64,000 nucleotides of DNA from Massilia sp. TS11 (GCF_022012445.1 NZ_JAKLTS010000001.1:620001-684000), one strand, 5' to 3'; positions 9,994 to 19,211 are shown, numbered from the stretch's first letter. Numbers and translations: made by a program. Notes: a model not told the origin generated them from the sequence alone.

Positions 9994-11850
9994 TCAAAGA
10001 TTGCCGTCGGCCAGCACGCGCATGCGCGCATTCATCGGCGGGATTTCTTCGCCATCGAGGCGCACGTCGAGCACGGTCGGGCCGTCGCGCAGCAGCAGGG
10101 CGTCGACGTCGAGCGCCTGCAGGTCGGCCGCGCTGTCGATCACCACGCCGTGGGCGCCGAGGGCGCGCGCCAGCAGGGCGAAATCGGTGAACGGCATGTC
10201 GCAGCCGATCTGCTCGGCCTTGGCCAGGCGCTGGCCGTGCTTGACCATGCCGAGCGCGCGGTCGTTGAGCACGACGAAGATCACGGCCAGGCGCTCGGCC
10301 ACGGCGACCGAGATCTCCTGCCCGTTCATCAGCACGCTGCCGTCGCCGGTGATGCAGACCACCGGCGCCAGCGGATTGGCCACGGCGGTGCCGACGGCCG
10401 CACCAATGGCCCAGCCCATGGCGGCGAAGTTCATGGTCTGGCGCAGCCAGCCGCCGGTGGCCTGGCGCTGGCCGGGGCCGCGCTTGCGGTTGCCGCCGCC
10501 GAGGCGGCGCTCGCCCATGCGGCGGTCGGGCGGCATCAGGTAATGGGTGGCCCAGGCGATCGAGTTGCCGGTGTCGGCCAGGAAGCGCGTGGTCGGCGGG
10601 AACATCTGCGACAGCTCCTTCATCAGGCGCTGCGGCTTGATCGGCACCGCATCCGAGTGGTAGGCGGCCGGGGCCGCGAACAGGCTGTCGCGCTCGAACG
10701 GCACTTCGGCCGCCATCGGCTTGACGCCGTCGATGTGCACGCGCGCCTCGTGGATGCGTTCGACCAGGCGGTTGAAGATGGCGCGGATATTGCCGCGCAG
10801 GTGGTAGCGCGCCATCGGCGTGCGCGCCAGATTGTCTTCCGACTCGTCGATGTGGATCAGGCGGTCATTGAGCAGGGCCTCGCACCAGCCGCCGGTATTC
10901 CATTCGCCCATGCTGGAGCCGATCGCCAGGATCAGGTCGACCTCGGGGTCGCGCAGCAGGGCCTCGGCCGTGGCATGGCCGCCGAAACCGAACACGCCGC
11001 GAAACAGCGGATGCTGGGGACTGGCCAGGCCCTTGCCGTCCGGGGTGGTGACGAAGGTGGCCTGGGTCAGCTGGGCGAACTGCAAAATCGCGTGGATGCC
11101 TTCGCCGCAGCCGCCGCCGATCAGCAGCACGATATTGCGCGCGCCGTCGATCAGTTCGCGCAGCTGCTCGACCTGCTCGTCGTCGATCAGGGCCGAGGGG
11201 CGCAGCAGGGTCTGCAGATTGTAGATGCTCTCGTGCGGCGCGCAGGGCTTGCGGAACACGTCGACCGGCACGGTCAGGTGGACCGGGCCGCGCGGCGTGC
11301 GCAAGGCGCGCTGCAGGGCCGTGACCAGCTTGGCCTCGAGCTGCTTGGCATGCGAGACCAGCGAGTTGTAGCGCGTGCAGTGGCGGAACATGCCGAGCAC
11401 ATTGACGCCCGTGCAGGCCGATTCCTGCAAGGGATTCTTGCCGAACGAGGGCAGGGCCGGCTGGCCGGTGATCACCAGCAGCGGCACATTATTGTCGAAG
11501 GCATTGGCCACGCCCGTGATCAGATTGGTGGCACCCGGACCCGAGGTGGCGATGCAGACGCCGAGCTTGCCCGTTTCGCGCGCATAGCCGTCGGCCATGA
11601 AGGCGGCCCCGGCCTCGTGGCGCGCCAGCACGTGCTGGATGCCGCCGCGGCGGGCGCTGCGCGCCAGCGCGTTGTAGACCGGCTCGATGGCGCCGCCCGG
11701 AATGCCGAACACGTGGTCGACCCCGAGCTGTTCGAGATAGGAGACCAACAGGTCCGCCATGTCCACCGGTGATGTGTGCGGCGCGGCCATAGGCGGCGCG
11801 GCCCGTGACATCTGGCCGATGTCGGGCGTGATGAGGTCTAGCACAGACAC
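9994..11850 (-). CDS. Thiamine-diphosphate-dependent enzyme, acetolactate synthase-like
   Basis: 618-residue ThDP enzyme of the acetolactate synthase/pyruvate oxidase group. The PYR domain carries the activating Glu in ARHEAGAAFMADGYAR; the central domain follows; the PP domain has GDGSVLMNG...VVLN, the ThDP/metal motif. An Arg/Gly-rich insertion (RRMGERRLGGGNRKRG) just before the PP domain is unusual. GTG start at 11850 with AGGGGGA directly upstream. First gene of an operon with two citrate-synthase-like proteins, so the product is probably not branched-chain amino acids; an acyl or acetolactate intermediate for the downstream pair is inference. Confidence 0.85.
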   Translation of the reverse strand: MSVLDLITPDIGQMSRAAPPMAAPHTSPVDMADLLVSYLEQLGVDHVFGIPGGAIEPVYNALARSARRGGIQHVLARHEAGAAFMADGYARETGKLGVCIATSGPGATNLITGVANAFDNNVPLLVITGQPALPSFGKNPLQESACTGVNVLGMFRHCTRYNSLVSHAKQLEAKLVTALQRALRTPRGPVHLTVPVDVFRKPCAPHESIYNLQTLLRPSALIDDEQVEQLRELIDGARNIVLLIGGGCGEGIHAILQFAQLTQATFVTTPDGKGLASPQHPLFRGVFGFGGHATAEALLRDPEVDLILAIGSSMGEWNTGGWCEALLNDRLIHIDESEDNLARTPMARYHLRGNIRAIFNRLVERIHEARVHIDGVKPMAAEVPFERDSLFAAPAAYHSDAVPIKPQRLMKELSQMFPPTTRFLADTGNSIAWATHYLMPPDRRMGERRLGGGNRKRGPGQRQATGGWLRQTMNFAAMGWAIGAAVGTAVANPLAPVVCITGDGSVLMNGQEISVAVAERLAVIFVVLNDRALGMVKHGQRLAKAEQIGCDMPFTDFALLARALGAHGVVIDSAADLQALDVDALLLRDGPTVLDVRLDGEEIPPMNARMRVLADGNL

Positions 11851-11852
11851 TC

Positions 11853-11926
11853 CCCCTGTTTTGACAGAAATCGAATTTGTTTTGAAGCAAGTCGCTTGTC
11901 AGACGAATCTTACAACAAAACAGGGG
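11853..11926 (-). promoter_or_regulatory. Long-range 11-bp inverted repeat enclosing the ribosome-binding site of the ThDP operon
   Basis: CCCCTGTTTTG (11853-11863) and CAAAACAGGGG (11916-11926) are perfect reverse complements 52 bases apart. In the minus-strand transcript the 3' arm contains the AGGGG Shine-Dalgarno of the GTG start at 11850, so pairing would hide it. An inner CAAGCGACTTG palindrome lies between the arms. Could be a translational switch or a protein operator. Confidence 0.5.
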
Positions 11927-11978
11927 TTAATTTAGAGGAAAAATAAAATTTACCGATTTCGCAACACCGGTTTGGACG

Positions 11979-12009
11979 CAGGGCGCCAGCCACACGGACC
12001 GGCGCCCTG
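11979..12009 (-). other. Stem-loop after the aminotransferase gene, with adjacent G9 tract
   Basis: CAGGGCGCC (11979-11987) and GGCGCCCTG (12001-12009) form a 9-bp stem ten bases past the aminotransferase stop, without a T-run. A run of nine G (12009-12017) lies between stem and stop. It may be a 3' stabilising or weak terminator hairpin. Confidence 0.45.
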
Positions 12010-12018
12010 GGGGGGGGC

Positions 12019-13212
12019 TTACAGCATGTCGGCGATCAGTTTGCCGAGGATGGCGATGCCTTCGCGGATGCGCTCGGGCGGCACGGTCACGAAGGACAGG
12101 CGCAGGGTATTGGTTTCCGGCGCATTCGCGTAGAAGGGCGCGCCCGGCACGAAGGCGACCTTGTGTTCGATGGCCTTGTCGAGCAGCTTCATGGCGTCGA
12201 TCTGCTTGGGCAGGGTGACCCAGATGAACATGCCGCCATCCGGGCGGGTCCAGGAGGCGCTGGCCGGGAAGTGCTCATCCATCGCCTCGAGCATCACGCG
12301 GCACTGGTCGCCGTAGAGCTTGCGGATGGTCGGGATGTGCTCGTCGAGGAAGCCGTCTTTGACGACCTCATGCACGACCATCTGGGTCAGCTGGGCCGTG
12401 TGCAGGTCGGTGGCCTGCTTGGCCAGTTCGATGCGGCGCGCCAGCGCGGCCGGGGCCACCACATAGCCGAGGCGGATGCCCGGGGTCAGCACTTTCGAGA
12501 AGGAGCCCATGTAGATGACGCCTTCCGGATTCATATTCAGCATCTTGGGCGAGGGCGCGCCCGTGTAGGACAGCGAACCGTAGGGATCGTCCTCGATCAG
12601 CGGCAGGCCGAGCTTGGCGCAGGTTTCCACCAGTTCCAGGCGGCGCTCGACGGACAGCGAGCGGCCGGTCGGGTTCTGGAAGTTGGGCAGGGCGTACAGC
12701 AGGCGGGCGCCGTCGGCCACGGCGTGCAGCGAGGCCGGCACCAGGCCGTGCTCATCGGTGGCGACCGAGGCGAATTCCGGGCGGTAGACCGAGAAGGCCT
12801 GCAGCGCGCCCAGGTAGGACGGGGTCTCGACCAGCACCTTGCTGCCTTCGTCGACCAGCACCTTGCCCAGCAGGTCGAGGCCCTGCTGCGAACCGGAGAC
12901 CATGATCACCTGCTCGGTCTTGATCGTGCAGGTCGGGGTCGAAAGCGAGGCGGCGACCCATTCGCGCAGCGGGGTGTAGCCGTCGGTCGGGCCGTACTGC
13001 AGGGCGACCTTGCCGCTTTCGCTGAGCACCTTGTCGAATGCCGCCTTCATGCGTTCCACCGGGAAGGTGGCGGGCGAGGGCAGGCCGCCGGCGAAGGAGA
13101 TGATCTCCGGACGCTGGGTGACCTTCAGGATCTCGCGGATGAAGGAGCTTTGCAGGGCGGCGGCGCGTTCGGAAAAGCGCCACTGGATCGGGTTCGGGTT
13201 CTCGATTTTCAT
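12019..13212 (-). CDS. PLP-dependent aminotransferase, class I/II (2-aminoadipate/MocR-catalytic-domain type)
   Basis: 397-residue fold-type I aminotransferase. Visible motifs are ISFAGGLPSP near the N-terminus, QYGPTDGYTPLREW, NPTGRSLS, IEDDPYG and the PLP-lysine region GSFSKVLTPGIRLGY. This pattern matches the LysN/2-aminoadipate and MocR catalytic domain group. ATG at 13212 was chosen as it gives the expected family length. It lies 80 bases downstream of ridA on the same strand, and the cluster suggests amino-acid turnover. The specific amino donor is not deducible. Confidence 0.9.
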   Translation of the reverse strand: MKIENPNPIQWRFSERAAALQSSFIREILKVTQRPEIISFAGGLPSPATFPVERMKAAFDKVLSESGKVALQYGPTDGYTPLREWVAASLSTPTCTIKTEQVIMVSGSQQGLDLLGKVLVDEGSKVLVETPSYLGALQAFSVYRPEFASVATDEHGLVPASLHAVADGARLLYALPNFQNPTGRSLSVERRLELVETCAKLGLPLIEDDPYGSLSYTGAPSPKMLNMNPEGVIYMGSFSKVLTPGIRLGYVVAPAALARRIELAKQATDLHTAQLTQMVVHEVVKDGFLDEHIPTIRKLYGDQCRVMLEAMDEHFPASASWTRPDGGMFIWVTLPKQIDAMKLLDKAIEHKVAFVPGAPFYANAPETNTLRLSFVTVPPERIREGIAILGKLIADML

Positions 13213-13292
13213 ACAGGTCTCTCGTGTTATCGCAGGCTTGTGGCCGCTGGTGGTGCGGACGCCACCGGGTAGGCAACGCCCGGGGATACGGT

Positions 13293-13754
13293 TTATTCGA
13301 TTTCGGCGATCATTTCAATTTCGACGCAGGCGCCCATCGGGATCTGGGCCACGCCGAAAGCCGAGCGCGCGTGCTTGCCGGCCGCGCCGAACACTTCGCC
13401 CAGCAGCTCGGAGCAGCCATTGGTCACCAGGTGCTGCTCGGTGAAGTCGGGCGTGGAGTTCACCAGGCTCATCACCTTGACGATGCGCTTCACCCGGTTC
13501 AGGTCGCCACCGCAGGCGGCCTGCAGGGTGCCGATCAGGTCGATCGCGATGCTGCGCGCGGCCTGCTGGCCCTCGGCGGTCGTGACATCCTTGCCCAGCT
13601 GGCCAGCCCAGACCGTGCGGTCGGCGCGGCGCGCGATGTGGCCGGAGATGAACACGAGGTTGCCGGTCTGGACGTACATCACATAGGCGGCGGCCGGGGT
13701 GGCCGGCGCGCTCAGGGTGATGCCAAGGGCCTGCAGTTTGTCGGTGTAGGACAT
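13293..13754 (-). CDS. RidA family enamine/imine deaminase
   Basis: 153-residue RidA/YjgF-like protein: a small trimeric hydrolase of reactive 2-aminoacrylate-type enamines produced by PLP dehydratases. YVQTGNLVFISGHIAR, DLNRVKRIVKVMSLVNSTPDF and the C-terminal IPMGACVEIEMIAEIE match the longer RidA subgroup. ATG at 13754 has GGAAG upstream; the in-frame TTG four codons earlier is less likely. Neighbouring genes for a threonine-dehydratase-like enzyme, exporter and aminotransferase on the same strand support a damage-control role. Confidence 0.88.
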   Translation of the reverse strand: MSYTDKLQALGITLSAPATPAAAYVMYVQTGNLVFISGHIARRADRTVWAGQLGKDVTTAEGQQAARSIAIDLIGTLQAACGGDLNRVKRIVKVMSLVNSTPDFTEQHLVTNGCSELLGEVFGAAGKHARSAFGVAQIPMGACVEIEMIAEIE

Positions 13755-13784
13755 GGTGGCTTCCAAAAAAATCGGGGAAAAGGC

Positions 13785-14699
13785 TTATTTTACACCTGGC
13801 CGGCGCACCTGGGCCCGCCGCCCGGCGGCCACCGTGGCGATCACGCCGAGGGCGAACAGGGCATGCACTGGCTGCAGACGCTCGCCAAGAAGTACGGCGG
13901 CGCCGAGTAAGCTGAAAAACGGCTGGAGTAGCTGCACCTGCCCGACCCGGGCGACCCCGCCCAGGGCCATGCCGCGGTACCAGAAGAAGAAACCGAGGAA
14001 CATCGAGAAAACGCTGACGTAGGCAAAGCTGGCCCAGGCGGCGGCGCTGGCATGCGGCTGCCATGCGGGTCCAAGCTGCCAGAGCAGGGCGGTCAGTGCG
14101 AAGGGCGCGCTCAGCACCAGCGCCCAGCAAATGACCTGTTCGCCGCCCATTGTCGATGACAGGCGTCCACCTTCGGCGTAGCCGGTGGCGGCCAGCAGCA
14201 CGCCGCCGAGCAGCAACAGGTCGGCCGCATGCAGACTGCCGCCGCCTTGGAACAGCGCGAAGCCGACCACCAACAGAGAGCCGAGGAGCGCGAAGATCCA
14301 GAAGCGCCGCCCTGGACGTTCGCGTCCGCTCAAGGTCACCAGGACTGCCGTGGCAAGCGGCAGGACACCAATCAGAATGGCGCCGTGGCTGGCCGGCAGG
14401 CTGTGCATGGCAATCGATGTTAGCCAGGGAAAGCCGATCACGCAGCCGCCGGCAATCAGCGCGAGCGGGCGCCAGGTGTTACGCGGAGGCAGAGGCGCAC
14501 GCACGATCAGTAGCCAGACCGCGCTCAGCAGGGCTGCGACGAGCGCGCGCCCGAGTGCGACAAATGCAGGGTCGAGTTCGGCAACCGCCAGACGCGTCAG
14601 CGGCATGGTCATGCTAAAGATGAGTACGGCAACGAAGCCATACAGCAGTCCGAGGGTGTCCGGCGCCAGGCCGGGACGGGTGGCAAGGGCGGCGCGCAT
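13785..14699 (-). CDS. EamA/DMT-family transporter
   Basis: 304-residue inner-membrane protein with about ten hydrophobic segments in two EamA repeats (start region LLYGFVAVLIFSMTMPLTRLA; second repeat ends in LQPFFSLLGAAVLLGE), typical of drug/metabolite or amino-acid exporters. ATG at 14699 has GGAGA at proper distance; the alternative at 14720 would overlap the dehydratase gene and has no SD. Located between the dehydratase and ridA, so it probably moves an amino acid or its derivative. MocR-controlled EamA exporters are a common arrangement. Confidence 0.88.
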   Translation of the reverse strand: MRAALATRPGLAPDTLGLLYGFVAVLIFSMTMPLTRLAVAELDPAFVALGRALVAALLSAVWLLIVRAPLPPRNTWRPLALIAGGCVIGFPWLTSIAMHSLPASHGAILIGVLPLATAVLVTLSGRERPGRRFWIFALLGSLLVVGFALFQGGGSLHAADLLLLGGVLLAATGYAEGGRLSSTMGGEQVICWALVLSAPFALTALLWQLGPAWQPHASAAAWASFAYVSVFSMFLGFFFWYRGMALGGVARVGQVQLLQPFFSLLGAAVLLGERLQPVHALFALGVIATVAAGRRAQVRRPGVK

Positions 14700-14700
14700 C

Positions 14701-15672
14701 TCAGTCTCCGAGCAGGACATCGCGCATCAGGCTGGCGTCGACATTGGCGCCGGTCAGCGGCAGGCCGACGCGCAGGCCCTGCAGGCGTCCGGCCGCCTGC
14801 CACTGGAGGGCGGCGGCGGTGGCGGCCGCGCCGGCCCCTTCCGCCAGATTATGGGTGCTGCGGTAGAGCAGGCGCATGGCGCGCGCCACCTCGTCGTCGC
14901 TGACCTGCACGATCTCATCCACATGGGCCTGGATGTGGACCCAGGAATCGGGATCGGGCACGCGGCAGGCCATGCCGTCGGCCAGCACGGTGCTGACCGG
15001 GGCTTCGCACAGGCGGCCCTCGGCCAGGCTCAGCGCATAGGCCGGGGCGTGCGCCGAGACCACGCCGACGATGCGGGTGCGCAGGCCGAGCGCCTGGCGC
15101 GCGGCGATGGCGGCGCAGATGCCCGAACCCTGGCCGATCGGCACGAACACCAGGTCGAGGCCGGGCTGGGCGCGGAACAGTTCGAGCCAGTAGCTGGCCA
15201 CGCCGGCCACCAGGTCCGGGTGGTAGGACGGCACGATGTGCAGGCCGTGAGCGGCGGCCAGCGCACGCGCATGCTCGCGCGCTTCCTGGAAATCGGCGCC
15301 GTGCTCGATCAGGGTGGCCCCGAGCGCGCGCATGGCAGCGTTCTTTTCCAGATTATTCCCGCGCGGGACGACGATGGTGGCGGCCAGGCCGACCCGGCGT
15401 GCGCCATTCGTCACGGCCTGGCCGTGGTTGCCGCGGGTGGCCGAGATGATGCCGCTGCAGTGCGGCTCACGCGCCTGCAGCCGGGCCGTGTAGACGACGC
15501 CGCCGCGCGCCTTGAAGGCGCCGAGCGGGGTATGGTTCTCGTGTTTGAGCCAGGTCTCGGTGCCGAGCGCGGCATTGAGCAGGGGCCAGCTGTACTGGGG
15601 CGTGGGCGGCATGGCGGCATACACCAGGCGGGCGGCGGTCTCGATCTCGGTCAGGGTCGGCAGGGTCATCAT
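14701..15672 (-). CDS. Threonine dehydratase-like PLP enzyme (fold type II)
   Basis: 323-residue beta-family PLP enzyme. The PLP-lysine is in HTPLGAFKARGG, and the substrate loop ATRGNHGQ and glycine-rich phosphate loop IGQGSG are intact. Length and motifs match catabolic threonine/serine dehydratases without a C-terminal ACT domain, suggesting a non-allosteric form. Starts ATGATG at 15672, divergent from the MocR regulator with 115 bases between. The stop is one base before the EamA start, so the genes are coupled. Products would be 2-oxo acids plus ammonia via an enamine, fitting the nearby RidA. Confidence 0.88.
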   Translation of the reverse strand: MMTLPTLTEIETAARLVYAAMPPTPQYSWPLLNAALGTETWLKHENHTPLGAFKARGGVVYTARLQAREPHCSGIISATRGNHGQAVTNGARRVGLAATIVVPRGNNLEKNAAMRALGATLIEHGADFQEAREHARALAAAHGLHIVPSYHPDLVAGVASYWLELFRAQPGLDLVFVPIGQGSGICAAIAARQALGLRTRIVGVVSAHAPAYALSLAEGRLCEAPVSTVLADGMACRVPDPDSWVHIQAHVDEIVQVSDDEVARAMRLLYRSTHNLAEGAGAAATAAALQWQAAGRLQGLRVGLPLTGANVDASLMRDVLLGD

Positions 15673-15743
15673 GGTCTCGCGGTCTTGCGGGTGTTCCCAC
15701 CCGCGGGGTTTATTGCTATCCTAGCGAAAAACACCGATACACC

Positions 15744-15755
15744 ACCAGTACAGTT
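15744..15755. promoter_or_regulatory. Possible MocR operator in divergent promoter region
   Basis: The 115-base divergent region contains ACCAGTACAGTT, resembling operators reported for MocR-type regulators, followed by TATACT (15761-15766), a possible -10 for the regulator gene. The assignment is from memory of the family and unverified. Confidence 0.3.
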
Positions 15756-15787
15756 CATCGTATACTTCTCAACACTGTGACGGTCAA

Positions 15788-17233
15788 ATGACCAATACAC
15801 CGGGAAACCTGCTACCCGCCCTGTCGCGCGAATCGGGCGAGGCCTTGTCCGAGCAGATCGTGCGCGCCGTGGCCGCCCGCATCGACGACAAGCTGCTGCG
15901 CGCCGGCGCGCGCATGCCTTCGATCCGCCAGTTCGCCAGTCTGCACGCGGTCTCGGCCTTCACTGTGGTGGCGGCCTACGACAAGCTGGTCGCCCAGGGT
16001 TATCTGGAAAGCCGGCGCGGGGCCGGTTTCTTCGTGCGCGAGCGCGCGCCCCTGCTGCACCAGGCCGGCAAGGGGCGGGCGCGCGAGGCGCTGGGCCAGC
16101 CGCTCGACGTGGTCTGGCTGGTGCGCAATATGTTCCGCCAGGTGCCGCTCGAGCGCGTGCCCGGCGCCGGGGTGCTGCCGGTCGAGTGGCTCGACGGCCA
16201 GGCGGTGGCGGCGGCCCTGCGCGACATCAGCCGCCAGCACAGCAACCACCTGCTCAATTACGGGCTGCCGCAGGGCTTTCTGCCGCTGCGCCAGCAGCTG
16301 CAGCTGAAGCTGGCCGAGATTGAAATCGCCGCCGCGCCCGAACAGTTTGTGACCACGGTCGGGGTGACCCAGGCGCTCGACCTGGTCGCGCGCGAGCTGC
16401 TGCGCCCGGGCGACACGGTCTTTGTCGATGATCCGGCCTGGTTCCTGATGTTCGGCTCGTTTGCGGCCCTGGGCGCCAAGGTGATCGGCATTCCGCGCCT
16501 CGGCGACGGGCCCGACCTGGCGCAGCTGGCCGCCCTGGCCGCCGTGCACAAGCCGCGCATGTATGTGATCAACTCGATCCTGCACAACCCCAGCTCGTCC
16601 TCGCTGTCGGCGGCCAAGGCCTTCCAGGTGCTGAAAATTGCTGAGGAGCATGATTTCGTCATCGTCGAGGACGACATCTACTGCGATCTGCACCCGGGTG
16701 CGGCCGTGCAGAGCGCGATGCGCCTGGCCGCGCTCGACCAGCTGCGGCGCGTGATCTACCTGGGCGGCTTTTCCAAGAGCATGGCCGCGAATTTGCGCGT
16801 GGGCTTCATCGCCACCAGCCGCGAGCGCGCCGAGCGCCTGGCCGACCGCAAGATGCTGGCCACCCTGACCACCTCGGACATCGGCGAGCGGGTGGTCTAC
16901 AAGATTCTGTCCGAGGGCCTGTACCGCAAGCACACCGAGCGCATGCGCGCCCGGCTCGACGCCCTGCGCGCGCCGACGCTGCGCCGCATCGAAGCGCTGG
17001 GCATGCGCGTGGTCAACCCGCCCACGGCCGGCATGTTCGCCTGGGTCGATACGGGGCGCGACACCAATGTGCTGACCGAAAAGGCGCTGGCCGAGGGCTG
17101 GCTGCTGGCCCCGGGCAGCCTGTTCTCGCCACGCCAGCTGCCGTCGACCCTGATGCGCCTGAATCTGGCCAATCTGGGGGCGGAAGGGCTGTGGCAGTTC
17201 TTTGCCCGCGAATTTGCGCGCAGCCCCTATTGA
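15788..17233 (+). CDS. MocR-type transcriptional regulator (GntR winged helix + aminotransferase domain)
   Basis: 481-residue regulator. An N-terminal GntR DNA-binding domain (about residues 15-85; ARMPSIRQFASLHAVSAFTV...RGAGFFV) is fused to a fold-type I aminotransferase domain with YGLPQGFLPLRQQL, NPSSSSLSAAK, VEDDIYCDLHPG and the PLP-lysine segment GGFSKSMAANLRVGF. Such proteins sense PLP and an amino compound. Divergent from the dehydratase-EamA-RidA-aminotransferase set, which it most likely controls. Its stop codon overlaps the -35 of the htpG heat-shock promoter. Confidence 0.92.
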   Translation: MTNTPGNLLPALSRESGEALSEQIVRAVAARIDDKLLRAGARMPSIRQFASLHAVSAFTVVAAYDKLVAQGYLESRRGAGFFVRERAPLLHQAGKGRAREALGQPLDVVWLVRNMFRQVPLERVPGAGVLPVEWLDGQAVAAALRDISRQHSNHLLNYGLPQGFLPLRQQLQLKLAEIEIAAAPEQFVTTVGVTQALDLVARELLRPGDTVFVDDPAWFLMFGSFAALGAKVIGIPRLGDGPDLAQLAALAAVHKPRMYVINSILHNPSSSSLSAAKAFQVLKIAEEHDFVIVEDDIYCDLHPGAAVQSAMRLAALDQLRRVIYLGGFSKSMAANLRVGFIATSRERAERLADRKMLATLTTSDIGERVVYKILSEGLYRKHTERMRARLDALRAPTLRRIEALGMRVVNPPTAGMFAWVDTGRDTNVLTEKALAEGWLLAPGSLFSPRQLPSTLMRLNLANLGAEGLWQFFAREFARSPY

Positions 17234-17256
17234 AATGGGCGCACACGCCCCCATAT
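17229..17256 (+). promoter_or_regulatory. Sigma-32 (RpoH)-type heat-shock promoter of htpG
   Basis: TTGAAA (17230-17235), a 13-base spacer and CCCCATAT (17249-17256) match the RpoH consensus CTTGAAA-N13-CCCCATNT closely. It lies about 40 bases before the htpG start; the -35 hexamer contains the TGA stop of the MocR gene. Confidence 0.78.
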
Positions 17257-17294
17257 GCGGCGCGTCTGCGTAACCCTTAAAAGAGGAAATGAGA

Positions 17295-19211
17295 ATGGGC
17301 GTTGTTGCCGAAAAAGAAACCCTTGGATTCCAGGCTGAAGTCAAACAGCTGCTGCACCTGATGATTCATTCCTTGTACTCCAACAAGGAAATTTTCCTGC
17401 GAGAACTCATTTCGAATGCCTCGGACGCGGCCGACAAGCTGCGCTTCGAAGCCATCAACAACGATGCCTTGTACGGCGACGACCACGAACTGGCGATCCG
17501 CGTCAGCTTCGACAAGGCGGCGCGCACGATCACCATTTCGGACAACGGCATCGGCATGAGCCGCGAGGAGGCGATCAACCACCTGGGCACGATCGCCAAA
17601 TCGGGCACCAAGGAATTCTTCGGCAAGCTCTCGGGCGACCAGCAGAAGGACGCGGCCCTGATCGGCCAGTTCGGCGTGGGCTTCTACTCGGGCTTCATCG
17701 TGGCCGACAAGATCACGGTCGAAACGCGCCGCGCCGGCACCGAGGCCAGCCAGGGCGTGCGCTGGGAGTCCCAGGGCGAGGGCGATTTCAGCGTCGAAAT
17801 GATCGACAAGCCGAGCCGCGGCACCGACATCATCCTGCACCTGCGCGAGGGCGAGGACGAGTTCCTCAACACCTGGAAGCTCAAGTCGATCATCCAGCGC
17901 TATTCGGACCACATCTCGCTGCCGATCCGCATGCGCAAGGAAGAATGGGACGAAGAGAAGAAGGAAACCGTGCTCAAGGATGAGTACGAGGCCGTCAACC
18001 AGGCCAATGCCCTGTGGGCGCGCAGCAAGAGCGAGATCACGCCCGAGCAGTACGAGGAGTTCTACAAGCACGTCTCGCACGACTACCAGGCCCCGCTGAC
18101 CTACACCCACAACCGCGTCGAAGGCCGCAGCGAGTACACCCAGCTGCTGTACGTGCCCAGCCACGCTCCCTTCGATCTGTGGGACCGCAGCAAGCGCGGC
18201 GGCATCAAACTGTATGTGAAGCGCGTGTTCATCATGGACGACGCCGAACAGCTGATGCCGACCTATCTGCGCTTTATCAAGGGCGTCATCGATTCCAACG
18301 ACCTGCCGCTGAACGTCTCGCGCGAAATCCTGCAGGAGTCGCGCGATGTGCGCGCGATCCGCGAAGGCTCGACCAAGCGCGTGCTCGGCATGCTCGAGGA
18401 ACTGGCCAATGCCGACGAGCAGGACAAGAAGGACAAGTACACGCGCTTCTGGAAGGAATTCGGCCAGGTGCTGAAGGAAGGCATCGGCGAGGACAGCATC
18501 AACAAGGAGCGCATCGCCAAGCTGCTGCGCTTTGCCTCGACCCACAATGACAGCGACGAACAGTCGGTGTCCTTCGGCGATTACCTGGGCCGCATGAAGG
18601 AAGGCCAGGACAAGATCTATTACGTGACGGCCGACTCGTTTGCCGCCGCCAAGAACAGCCCGCATCTGGAAATCTTCCGCAAGAAGGGCGTCGAGGTGCT
18701 GCTGCTGACCGACCGCGTCGATGAATGGATGCTGTCCTTCCTCACCGAGTTCGACGGCAAGGAGCTGGTGTCGGTGGCCAAGGGCGGCCTCGACCTCGGC
18801 AAGCTCGAGGACGAAGCCGAGAAGAAACAGCACGAAGAGACCGAGACCCAGTACAAAGAGCTGGTCGAGAAGATGAAGACGACCCTGGCCGACAAGGCCA
18901 AGGACGTGCGCGTGAGCTTCCGCCTGACCGATTCGCCGGCCTGTCTGGTGGCCGACGAGCACGACCTGTCGGGCAATCTGGTGCGCATGCTGAAGGCCGC
19001 CGGCCAGCAGGCGCCCGAATCCAAGCCCATCCTCGAGATCAACCCGAACCACCCGCTGGTGACCCGTCTCAAGTACGAAGACGCGGAGAGCAGCCAGTTC
19101 GGCGACTGGTCGCACATCCTGTTCGACCAGGCCCTGCTGGCCGAGGGCGGTTCGCTGGCCGATCCGGCCGCGTTTGTGAAGCGGATCAACGAATTGCTGC
19201 TCAGCAAGTAA
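17295..19211 (+). CDS. htpG: Molecular chaperone HtpG (Hsp90)
   Basis: 638-residue bacterial Hsp90. The N-terminal GHKL ATPase has [26 protein letters not shown] and GQFGVGFYS motifs; a middle domain and C-terminal dimerisation domain complete the usual length. ATG at 17295 is favoured over 17289 because AAGAGGA (17281-17287) then sits at normal spacing. A sigma-32 promoter directly upstream and a strong terminator downstream make it a monocistronic heat-shock gene. Confidence 0.97.
   Translation: MGVVAEKETLGFQAEVKQLLHLMIHSLYSNKEIFLRELISNASDAADKLRFEAINNDALYGDDHELAIRVSFDKAARTITISDNGIGMSREEAINHLGTIAKSGTKEFFGKLSGDQQKDAALIGQFGVGFYSGFIVADKITVETRRAGTEASQGVRWESQGEGDFSVEMIDKPSRGTDIILHLREGEDEFLNTWKLKSIIQRYSDHISLPIRMRKEEWDEEKKETVLKDEYEAVNQANALWARSKSEITPEQYEEFYKHVSHDYQAPLTYTHNRVEGRSEYTQLLYVPSHAPFDLWDRSKRGGIKLYVKRVFIMDDAEQLMPTYLRFIKGVIDSNDLPLNVSREILQESRDVRAIREGSTKRVLGMLEELANADEQDKKDKYTRFWKEFGQVLKEGIGEDSINKERIAKLLRFASTHNDSDEQSVSFGDYLGRMKEGQDKIYYVTADSFAAAKNSPHLEIFRKKGVEVLLLTDRVDEWMLSFLTEFDGKELVSVAKGGLDLGKLEDEAEKKQHEETETQYKELVEKMKTTLADKAKDVRVSFRLTDSPACLVADEHDLSGNLVRMLKAAGQQAPESKPILEINPNHPLVTRLKYEDAESSQFGDWSHILFDQALLAEGGSLADPAAFVKRINELLLSK

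Noticed and set aside
9907..11772. 621-codon plus-strand ORF opposite the ThDP enzyme
   Set aside because: Low-complexity Ala/Gly/Arg/His composition typical of reverse-frame shadows; the minus-strand gene has clear motifs.
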